NCBI GenBank assembly: GCA_012295275.1 | Contig: CM022670.1 | Coordinates: 37,984,751 to 38,027,250, forward strand | DNA length: 42,500 nucleotides | Origin: Chrysomallon squamiferum | Taxonomy: Eukaryota > Mollusca > Gastropoda > Neomphalida > Peltospiridae | Direction: 5' to 3' | Shown: piece after piece, positions 32,277 through 42,500 of the stretch | How positions within the stretch are numbered: the first letter of the stretch is position 1 | Layout of the letters: each line of letters opens with the position of its first letter | Translations under genes and position numbers: made by a program | The notes under the pieces: model-generated | Told to the model about the DNA's origin: nothing | What the model saw: the letters and a program-made list of their open reading frames with translations, nothing else | Databases searched by the model: none

Positions 32277-33181
32277 TTTTATCCGTAAAATATTATGTCA
32301 ACCAACATCATATTATATTTAAAAATTAATGCTTCTTAAATTGTAAATAACATTTTCTACAATATAATAAAATTTATTCAGCTTTCTTAAATTCTTTCGA
32401 ATATAAACTCTTCGTGCACAAATATTAAGTAAATACCTCATTATATATTCTATATGTATTGCAATGATACATTTTTTTCAACAGCAAAGATATCCATTGT
32501 TTAACATTACAAACCATACCTATTAGCACCTGATTATTTTTTCTATACAAATTACCGATATAATTATATATATATATATATATATTAATCCATATTTAAA
32601 GCACAGCTTCTTTAGTAAAAGAAGCAAATATAATGATTAGTTGTTAAATTACAGAAGAAGATCGGATAACACCTGATGATAGATGAACTGGAAACGTTCA
32701 CTAACAATACATCAGTTACAGAAACAAATAAATCATATCGTTAAGTTACACAGCTATATTTGACGTTAGCAAACTATACCCGAGACCTCTGTCACCTGAA
32801 ACTCAGTTTGTTCTTTCTTTATAAGCACCAATTACTGTAACAAGGGAAACGTGATAACGTAAAACAACAAGGAAGTGTTCGTTTTTGAAGACGTTACAAA
32901 TAAAGTAGGCGTGAATGATATTTAGCCGAATTTTCCATTATTTCGATCGCTTACCTTGTTTTCCTATTCCATGTTTTATTTGTTTTTTGTAACGGAACTT
33001 ATGTCATCATGAAAGTTTTATCAATGGAAATAACAGCGATTTTCGCCAAGGAAATTCAATCTTGTTGAAAATAAGAAAAAAAGGAATATTTGTTTTATTG
33101 AATGAATCTGAAGCGTTGTCGTGAGAAAATAGCAGATTGAATTAATTGGTATAACTAATACCTGCTAGATTCAGTTTTTTG

Positions 33182-33187
<6 letters not shown>

Positions 33188-33247
<60 letters not shown>
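33188..33247. repeat. (ATT)n-(AGT)n compound microsatellite
   Basis: ATT repeat passing directly into AGT repeat. Confidence 0.9.
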
Positions 33248-33519
33248 AGTAGAAGTAGTTGTAGAAGTAGTAGTAGTGGCAATATGTAAAACAAATGAAA
33301 AACAACACCTCGCAAATTACATGCATACATTCTGACATATACATAGAGCGTTTAAATATCTGTTATAATGAATAGTGGACATATAGTTTGAGCATAATTA
33401 TCTTACAAGTAAAGGAACGATACAGCCAGTGCTTTTTTCTTTTATTTATTCCGGTGAACCATTACTGTGACCATCCCATGAACGATAATGTTAACAGTTA
33501 CAGAAGACACATAATAAAA

Positions 33520-34130
33520 CTCTTCAGTATCGGATCAGCAGGATTTGCGGAATCGTTTCAGACTTGACACTGGCGTCTCATGGAATGAAATGTCCTCTTC
33601 ACGGCTTCTGCGAGGATATTTTCCCAGTTCCCACTGAAGGTCTTGCTGCAGCTGTTGAAGATTCAGTTGCTGTGTGTCTCTCCTGTGGACGTGACTCGTA
33701 GTTCATCCCGCGACTGCCCTGCTTGAAATTATGGAATTACGACGTGAGGTTTCCATCAGTGACATGGAGATCATTTACCAGCCCACTCCATGACACTTTC
33801 TGCTCCACGTCTGTCAAACTCAACTGCACAATATTCCTGTTTCCTCTCGCTTCATTTGTCATACACTCAGATACTCCAGTCACTAACGCTCAATCGTGAT
33901 TTATCAGTAAATAGGACATTTCTTCATTTTATTCCTTTTCCATTGGATCCGACGTTGATTTTTGAAATGGGTTACGGTGAGTACTGGTTCTGATAAATCA
34001 AGCCTGCATGGCAGACGATCCTCGGGCACTATCGAAGTGAGGACAGTTATTTGTGGACCTAGAAGCCTGCAGCCAGAATAATGACATCAGTTACACCAAA
34101 CGGTCTGGCCACGTTACTGTCTCTGTGTCA
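33520..34130 (-). pseudogene. Decayed Tc1/mariner-type transposase
   Basis: Read on the minus strand with several frame changes and stops, translated fragments appear in the order of a Tc1-family transposase. First comes VLFTDKSRLS, matching the catalytic LFTDESRF block with its second Asp. Next is EFDRRGAESVMEWAG, like the DR.GGGSVMVWGG block, then LHVTDGNLT. Near the C-terminus are LNLQQLQQDLQWELG and HSMRRQCQ. The DNA between these blocks is too short for a full enzyme, so an internal segment containing the last acidic catalytic residue appears deleted. No clear terminal inverted repeats were found, so boundaries are approximate. The copy cannot be active. Confidence 0.75.
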
Positions 34131-35789
34131 GCATTAAAAATCCATTCTTCTTTCTGAAGGTCGTTTGTTGAAAAGGCGTGGCACTATAGGCTCACTCATT
34201 TTTTTTTTTTTTTAAATTTTGAAAATGTGCCCTCATGAGAATACCCTTATAACATATCTGGGGTTTGCATGCAGAGCAAATGGCTGGAACGTGAAATTGA
34301 TGGTTTTGGTCGTGACAGAATTCCGTAGTTTTCACGTATAATGAAATACAATAGAAAAAAAAAAAAAAAAAATAAAATAAAAAAAAAATAAACTATCGTT
34401 TTTGTTGAATATACATATAATTATGACTTTTGTTATTAGAAATATTGTTATTATTGTTGTCGTTGCTGTCGAGTCTAACATGTGTTATTTTTCTATATAT
34501 AAAATCAGTTTTGTTTGGCCTAACAATACGTAGTTAGGATTCTACTCAGTGTGAAGTAGTCTCATTCATTTCCTGAAGTATAATTATGCACAGAACATGA
34601 CGTCATTACATCGCTTGATGACGACATTCTCCTGAGATCGGAAATGAGGTTTTGGTAAAAGATGACACTGTCTAGAAAAACCATTGTGATTATCGTATTA
34701 CGTGGATTATTTGATGAACAGATTAATTACCATATAGACGAACGGAATCACTGATATATGTACATACTCATAAACTGCGAGACAACAACAGAACAACATG
34801 ATACAGTAAAACTCATTTTATCGTTGGAGTTTGTTGATTTGATGACGAAGAACATGATGCTGCAGTAGATTAATACTTTTAACAGTTGAAACAGTTGTAC
34901 TGCATATTTCATTCGTTTCATAGCTGCATTTTTTGTTTTAGTTTGATTTATCTTGAACGGAACACGTGAATTCATATTACATGTTGAAAGATATATTCAC
35001 CAGAGTGATAGATCTCCGCCTAGATTCAGAAATCCTTGATGCGGCAATTACAAATAGTGTTAACTGCATAAACGACAATAATTCACGAGAAAGACTCTTC
35101 ACAGCTAACTCATACATATAAAACTCTTTATCTGTTGCCCTCTGTGACTTCATCACCGGACATTTTATTTCAGCCATTTTCAACAACAAAAAAGTGACGG
35201 CCAAACGTTTTTGCACACTGCACGCAACTTCATAACTATTCTGATGTTACCTACACCACGAGTGATGAGTGTTTGCGTACATCGTCTTCCATGCATTGCT
35301 AAGTGACCTTTAATAGTAACCAGAGGAATAACTCTAATATTTGAAAATGTTATTAGACTGGCCACTGGCTATCTTGTTATCGATTTATTCAAGTGGCGGC
35401 GATGTTCACTAAAGTTCCTCATTAAAATACCAAAGACTTGAACGTCTTACGGGAACCGGCCACTGAGGTAAATGGCAAAACCGTATTACTGGCCCATAAG
35501 AAAATTATCTAATTTTAACCCGTACTTGTCGGAAAATATTAACTCCTAGGCGTTATTAATTTGATAAATATTGCGTTTAGTTAGAGGAATAAAAAATTTT
35601 TTTTTTTTTTTTTGTCTTTTGTTAGTTTCGTAATAAAAGGGATTTGGTGATAAAAGCATTCTTATGATAATCGCAGATAATATATTTAAAATATCATATA
35701 TAATTTAAAATAAAACCAAAACAAAAGTAAAACTGTAGAAAATACGTCGTTACAATAAAAACATTTTTAAACAGCTTGAATATTTATCT

Positions 35790-36570
35790 CAGTTAAATAA
35801 AACGATATCTGGTCGTAAAGACAAATCATTTATGTTCATCATAAGATAAATATGACTAGAAAATAAAATAACTAAACTGAGAAACGAAAAACGACCACAA
35901 CTAAAACACTTTATATTAAATGTCTCTCTAAAGTCAGTAGATCTCGTTAGCTGAATAGCTGAGATTACCGTTAAACAAAATTATATGTCTGCTATGATAA
36001 CCTGCCGTAATATCATTAGAAAAAGGAAAAAAATTGTATTTACAAAAGTAGTATGCAGATTAAATTCCACATAAGTTGATACGATAGCCTATGAATAAAC
36101 AAAACGACACTGGACATAAAGGTTTCCGTCATAACGCTAGTATAATTATGACTGGAGGCTGGGTAGAAGAACTAGAGAGCTAGAAAGGTTCACGACTGTT
36201 CAGTTCTGTATCTCTGTCTGTGTTGTCGACAGATAAAATATAACTCATGAATAAGCTAGAAGACACGTTACATCCGCATAATGTTATGACAAATTAAGTT
36301 AGGATTTCTAACATTAACTCTAGAGTTCTAGAACTTATCTACTGACTCGAGTACAAAATTCTTTCTTTATCAAGCTGATAAAATCACTTATAAATAAACC
36401 AAACGACACTGGTTTAAAGATCAAATATATCCAACGTAATATGATAAATATAACGTGAAGCTGGGAAAACTGAAAATGAATCGTAGAAAGAAAGGTTCTC
36501 TGCTGTATCAATATCAAATTCCCAATAAGCTAAAAGACGCTTGCTGATATGATAAATTAATGACATTTAC
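35790..36570. repeat. About 300-bp unit in three diverged tandem copies
   Basis: Copies begin near 35790, 36085 and 36385. Shared blocks in order include AATAAACAAAACGACACTGG or AATAAACCAAACGACACTGG (36095, 36395; degenerate near 35798), GATAAATAT, GCTGGG, GAAAGGTTC, and AATAAGCTAGAAGACAC or AATAAGCTAAAAGACGC. The first copy is the most diverged. The function is unknown. Confidence 0.6.
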
Positions 36571-37446
36571 CATGTGATACATAAAAATAAATAAATTAAC
36601 ATTCATAAAACTTTATCATAAATACGTCGCATTTTTCCATAATACTGTGATTATAAATAGTCCTAGCGTAGGTTAACACAACTACAAAACCAGAGTAGTA
36701 ATTAGTTCTCTTAAATTAAAATCGACATCAATATTTAGCACATTAAATCTAACACTTTTGATTTATCGAGACAGGGTGGGTCGTAAGGGTAAATACACAC
36801 ACAACGGTTGATCAATGCTGAAGTAATGGTATTTTGAGGCTAAAGAGAAAATGGCGTGCGTGTGTGTGTCTGTCAGGTCTGTAATTAGTTAAGATAACAG
36901 CATATGTTTCCTACACAGTCAAACATGCCAATCACTGCTTTCATTGGTAATTATTCGTGACAAATGTTTTCACTCCCAGAAGCATCGTTGATATAAATAA
37001 TGCTTTTATATGGTCTAAAAGCAGAAATCAGAAAAACATTAATTTTCATGAAGTAATTGTTTATGCTAAATGCAAATTCGGGTTTTTGTGAATTACTAAG
37101 TTTTACTTTTATAAAAATAATTGTGTCTTATTTTCTTTTTTTGTTATTTTTTGTTATTATTTATTATTTATTATTTTATTATTTTTATTTTTTATTTTTA
37201 TTTTATTATTATTTTTTTTTTTTTCGTTATTAATATAATTAATAAATTTATCGTTTTCTTTGTCTTTGTCTTATTATAATCACAACAAATACCCCAATCC
37301 GAGTTCGGGGAGGCTACATATATACACGTTAATTTAGTAAAAACTAAATTTATTTATTTTTTATAATTAAATTGTATTTTTTTAAATATATTTTCTATTT
37401 ATTATTTTTTTTTTTTCTTCTGTTTTTTTCTTTTCATTTATTTTTT

Positions 37447-37447
<1 letters not shown>

Positions 37448-37486
<39 letters not shown>
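37448..37486. repeat. Poly-T tract
   Basis: Long T run in a T-rich region (37380-37490). Similar runs occur at about 38124-38150 and 38248-38274. Confidence 0.9.
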
Positions 37487-37487
<1 letters not shown>

Positions 37488-38399
37488 ATGTAATGTTTTA
37501 TTATTAACAGTCAAATATCTTGACAACTACATTCATCCAAATAATCACATACTCTCTGTTCTAAAACCCGGATACTGGATAATTATAATAATTTTCTACT
37601 GTTTTTAGCTTCGTATAAAACTCCTATAAATAACGATTATTTAACCAACAAATATTTTAATGAATTTTACCTGCTTTATCAATTATTATTTTTACGCTAA
37701 TTAAAAAGTATAAACATCCATTTATTTACTTATTATTAAACATAAAAAGCACGAGGACTTTGAACAAACGAGATTGATTTTAAAAATATTTAACAACCAG
37801 AACAAAAAATAATTCTTACATCTTTGTCACTTGAAGATATTAATATTTGAAGACACTAACTTTGTAAACGATTTTTATCTAAATAAGGAAAAGAAAAAAA
37901 AAATTGTTTATTCAAATTTACCTCAGTTAATCACTTTATTAGTCCAATTATTTTTTAATATTAACGACAAAAGAAATAAAATCTTACCTGGATAAAAAGA
38001 TTAATAAGTTTTTGTCTGTTCTGTCTTGAAAGGATTAAGATTTTGATATAAATAACATGTCGTTGTTGTTATTTTTCACTACTCGTAGTATTTTATTTTT
38101 TATTAATTTGGTTTTTTACGCATTTTTTTTTTTTTTTTTTTTTTTTTTTTGACTCTGATTTAAAAATTTGTTATATAAATATTATTATCATTCTTATTTT
38201 TTTTTTTTTATATTTATATATTTTTACTTATTTATTTATTTATTTATTTTTTTTTTTTTTTTTTTTTTTTTTTTCGGTTAGTGATATTTTTATATATTAG
38301 AATTTATTTATTTTGGACATTTCATTTTTTTTTTCTCTCACAGTAAGTTTTGCTTTTTTTTTAGATTATAAATGAACAAGATCATAATTATGTTAGTAA

Positions 38400-38870
38400 C
38401 TGCAACATACAGTAGTAATAGCAATTGTAGCAGCAGTAGAAGCAATAGTAGAGGCAGTAGTAGTGGTGGTAATGGTAGTAGTAGTGATAGAAATAACAGC
38501 CGTAGTAGTTGTGGTGGTGCTATAACAGTAGTAGTAGTAATAATTGTAACGAAGTGCTAGTAATAATGAAAGAAATGGTAGAAGTAATAGTATTTGTAAT
38601 AGTAATAATAATAATAATAATAATGTGTAGTTGTTGTAATTACTGTAGTAAAGGTATATTATGTATAGTAGTAGTAGTTGCAGTAGTAGTTGCAGTTGCA
38701 GTAGCAGTAGCAATAGCTGCAGCAGTGGTAGTAGTACCAGTAACTAGTAGTAGTAGTAGTAACAATAGTAATAGTTGAAGTAGTAGTGATAGTAGTAGAA
38801 ATAGCAGTAGTAATAGTAGAAATAGCAGTAGTAATAGTAGTAGTATAGTAGTAATGGTTGTAGTAGTCGT
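38400..38870. repeat. Degenerate (TAG)n/(TAA)n block
   Basis: About 470 bp of imperfect TAG, CAG and TAA trinucleotides. It yields Ser-rich, Val-rich or Leu-rich open frames on both strands that are artefacts of the repeat. Confidence 0.9.
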
Positions 38871-39967
38871 TGGTGCTGTTATTGCTGCAATATTTAAAAT
38901 GTCTAATGCAACAGTCGTGGTTTACGTAACGTGAAGTCTTATTTAACAGCGGTTAGCACGTTGTCCGTATTAACATTAACAGTATTAGCTGTCTAACGTG
39001 GTGTTCTGTTCGCTATGAAATAAAACAGATGAAAGATGACAACACGTTGCACTGTCATATGACGAGGGATCAAGTTCGAGTAATACGTTAATTCCCAGGA
39101 CGCGCAAAAACGTCCTCCGAAAAGTGAACATTCTGACGTTTCTGCTGATCAGATCATACAGCTGGGAAAATCCATTCAGCCAGACATGGGTGACTCTCCA
39201 AGCACCAGATTTACTTGTGCTTAATGATTTGATTCCCCCTTAAACTGTATTTCAGGTGAAGACTAAGTCAGCCCAACGTTAATCATTGTCAGAATTTAGC
39301 TCGTTGTAAATGCGATTACGAATATTACCGTGAACGGGTTGACTTGCGTGTGGAGAAATATATTATTTCATGCGCTGCTTTTCATACGCGTTTTGGCCCG
39401 TATGGTTATTAATTTAGTACTTCAGACAGATTAAAAAAAAAAAGCTAAATAAAGTTTGAAAATAATCAGCTATTAAAAGTTCTCAAATAATATTGGTATT
39501 TTGGGGTTTTTTTTAATCTGAAATAAAAGTAAGAGGTAAAATGTTTTCAATTAGTTATTTTAGATGCGTCCATTAACTGGCTGTCTTGAAACGAAAGCTT
39601 TTAATCATCTGTTAATTTGCTTTGTTTGTCTGTCCTCTTTGTCGTTCTCCCATTTATCTATTAAACAATTCCAAATGCTATATTTAATATTCAAGGCATA
39701 ATTTTAATAACTGGACATTTTTTTTTTACTTAGATACGACGATATTAGTATGAATTAACTACGTTTGTTTCTGAAAGTTTTATTTCTGGGCTTGATTAAT
39801 TTTGTTATAATTATTATTATTAATATGTAGACAGGATATTAATATGACTTAACTACATCTGATTTAGAAATTTTATTTCTTTTATTTTTCTGATGGGTCT
39901 AATTAATGTTTTTCTATTTTTAATACGCATGTGAATTAATGTGAGTTAACTAGTTTTGAAATATTGG

Positions 39968-40110
<143 letters not shown>

Positions 40111-40275
40111 GATAGATTTGATTAATTAATAAATATTAATAAGCATGATCTATGGCGCTTTTTTCAATCTTCTGCTAATTTGAGAAAAACGAAAATCATT
40201 TGTTTAACGACATTAATCTGAATTTTGTTCTTTGTCTTATGTTGGTATGAGAGACAAAACACTTCGTCGACTGTT

Positions 40276-40472
40276 CTTATATATGCACCTCTCCATAGAC
40301 AGGAACAAACAGCTTATCGATTAGCAATAAGAGATCTTACATATGAACCTTCCCGTAGACAGGAATAAACAACTTATCGATTAGAAAGCAGTAAGCATAT
40401 TATCGATTAGCAGTAAGAGATCTTACATATATATGCACCTCCCCATAAACCTGGAATAAACAGCTTATTAAT
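40276..40472. repeat. Minisatellite with AGCTTATCGATTAGC units
   Basis: Three imperfect units carry the same order of motifs: TTATATATGCACCTC or CATATGAACCTTC, CCATAGACAGGAACAAACAGC, and TTATCGATTAGCA-TAAGAGATC. The middle unit has an inserted extra copy of the TTATCGATTAG segment. Confidence 0.8.
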
Positions 40473-40884
40473 TTAATACATCAGATTCCATGTATCGGCT
40501 AGAATGGAGAGTACGCTAACGAATGCTTTCGGAAAGACTCAGGTTCTGCCAAAATGGTTATTTAGTTCTAAAATAGTCGAAAGTGAGTTAAACGGAAAAC
40601 AGAATTGGGATTAAAACAGGATTTATGTAGCAATGCTAACCAACGTGTCGCTGAATCCAGCTAAATTACAACTGTGAAGCAGACATTAAGCATTTCTCTT
40701 TTATCTTAAACCAAAAAAAAAAAAAAACAAAAAAAAAGAAGTAGAAGAAAAGAAAGAAAGAAAGAAAAAATACTTTAATTTAGCTATAGGCTGACGCGTA
40801 CATTCAAATATATATTTGACAATTTCATTTCCCGTATAATCCAACTATAAATGATGTATTATTTCTACGATGCATACGACAGAC

Positions 40885-41034
40885 ATACAGACAGACAGAC
40901 AGACAGTTTTTGAGAAATTTTGTTATAAAATGCATCAAGACAGAGGAGACAGATTATAGATTGCTGACACAGAGACAGACAGACGAACGCTTAGACAGGC
41001 AAACAGAAAGATAGACAGGCAGACAAATTTGATA
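40885..41034. repeat. Degenerate (ACAG)n block
   Basis: ACAG and GACA tetranucleotides, pure at 40885-40906 and decayed afterwards. Confidence 0.8.
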
Positions 41035-41290
41035 CGACCATAGATAAATATGTAATATTTATTTAGTTGGTTTTGTTCTTTGATATTCAAGTATATAGGA
41101 TATAATCAAACGGGATTTAATCATGGAAAAGACTTCTAAATATATAACCGTTCTTTCTTACTCTGAAGAACAACAGATTGCTAGGATACTCTTTAGTACA
41201 TACATACTGAGATACTTCCCGTTCAGTAATACAAGTGTCGTAATTTCTGTATTGTTAATTCATATTAATATCATATGTATATTGCTTATT

Positions 41291-41356
41291 AAATATATAT
41301 ATATATATATATAATGTGTGTGTGTGTGTGTGTGTGTGTGTATGAGAGAGAGAGAA

Positions 41357-41395
<39 letters not shown>

Positions 41396-41418
41396 GAGAG
41401 ACAGAGAGAGAGAGAGAG
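41291..41418. repeat. Compound (AT)n-(GT)n-(GACA)n-(GA)n microsatellite
   Basis: Four simple repeats in series, passing from AT to GT, GACA and GA. Confidence 0.9.
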
Positions 41419-42500
41419 TTAATTAGCCTATCATTTATTTGCTACCAAATCCAAGAATGTTGCCAGATAATAACATTATATCCCTGAATCTTGCATTTGG
41501 CCTATGGAACCATTACATATTTACGTGTTTTTTTTTTTTTTTTTACATTATTATTACAGTAATTATATTTACTTTCATTCTCATTGAACTGAAAAGGGAA
41601 CAAGATAGATTTGCGTGTTTTTGCCTCAAAAATATGATTCGTAAATTGGCAAGAAACGCATCCGCCATTTAAATGAATTAAAGCATGAAAAGAAAAAAAC
41701 TTTTAAAATGAACGTTATTATTTGACAAAATATTAACAATTGTGTTGCAGATGCCGTAAGGACCAATTGAATTTAATAGTATTAGCTAATACAAAAAAAA
41801 AAAAAAATTATAACAATTTTTCACAACACCTTAAGCGCCGATTAAAACGAATTTTATTTCTTAACAAAACATTTCTAATTCCTTCTTGTAAAAAAAAATA
41901 CGTTAACAATAATAACAAAGACGCAGGCGATAAGTGTTGAAAGACACAATACGCACTGTTTATGAAAGTTTCTGTATACGTTGATGCAGCATTATTCCAG
42001 CTTTTTGAAAAAGTGAAGATGTCGTGTGTTAATTGAGTCACGAGGTTATGAGATAGAAGAATGCGCTGTTCCCCTCTTTCGAACCTAGATCCTGCCTACA
42101 ATAATTACGGATCAAGTTGTATTGCTGTAATTCTCTGTAAGTGGATATCAGATAGAAGGATACAGTTTCGCGGATCACGTTAAACTGACTATTGAAAAGT
42201 TGAAGCGGTTTCTTGTTGTTGCAGTGCGCGATCCTATCACAAGGGCTATTTAGTCGCAATACCCAGCTGTAATAACGTCTAGAGCTGTGAGGCTTTATCG
42301 ATAACTCTTTCACGTAAAAACGATTTATTATTTTGTTATCAGTGTTAGACAAGAAGGGTGAGGGGGGGGAAAAAGAGCCTTTTAGAGCAGTGATATCATT
42401 TATGATTTTGGATATTTGATTTTGAATGAACACGCTATTTTTAATATTAAAGTGTCTGACTGCTGATTTCGATATTGTTGTGATATGGAGAGGAAAGCCA

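Larger units (their letters stand above)
28421..33519. other. Upstream intergenic region, no gene recognised
   Basis: From 28960 to 29320 the sequence is GC-balanced, unique and repeat-poor, suggesting a regulatory or non-coding exon region for the GPCR. The remainder carries an HSE-like array, several microsatellites, a 36-bp minisatellite and dispersed repeat copy B. No coding frame with family similarity was found. Confidence 0.6.

Noticed and set aside
38372-38778. Ser/Gly/Asn-rich and Val-rich open frames
   Set aside because: They come from degenerate TAG/TAA trinucleotide repeats open on both strands, with no splice or family support.
42038-42433. 131-codon minus-strand open frame
   Set aside because: No domain, no signal and no splice context. 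Composition matches the surrounding non-coding sequence.

Overview
The window is nuclear DNA from an animal, most likely a mollusc and possibly a cephalopod. The evidence is strongly AT-rich sequence, very dense microsatellites, and genes split into short exons with GT-AG introns. Lineage is an inference from gene content (a trissin-receptor-like GPCR, an intronless BTB gene, a SAMD1/KAT6-type chromatin protein, a CAP protein) and repeat style; no single diagnostic sequence was seen.

Layout. 1-3963: intergenic, with no convincing gene. 3964-4827 (minus): intronless BTB/POZ gene ending in a tandem-repeat coiled coil, with a stop codon in mid-repeat followed by 65 more open codons. 7557-12691 (minus): eight-exon gene for a 497-residue nuclear protein with a SAMD1-type winged helix, a second winged-helix-like segment, an AT-hook, tandem PHD fingers and a C-terminal SAM domain. 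All seven of its introns join in phase, and one holds a hAT-type MITE with a perfect 8-bp target duplication. 12692-14459: divergent intergenic region with an NRF1-like palindrome near the minus-strand gene and a duplicated CRE-like site before the plus-strand gene. 14460-17269 (plus): five-exon secreted CAP-superfamily protein of 213 residues. 18205-28117 (minus): three-exon rhodopsin-class GPCR of 490 residues resembling trissin receptors, with a minisatellite of palindromic sites just upstream of its start codon. 28450-42500: about 14 kb without an intact gene, holding simple repeats, several minisatellites, a decayed Tc1/mariner transposase, and an about 300-bp unit present in three diverged tandem copies.

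The four genes do not form a pathway: a BTB adaptor-like protein, a chromatin reader, a secreted CAP protein and a neuropeptide-type receptor. Exon structures were derived by hand from splice consensus, reading-frame continuity and family motifs. They are firm for the chromatin gene, the CAP gene and the GPCR. UTRs and non-coding exons could not be placed.
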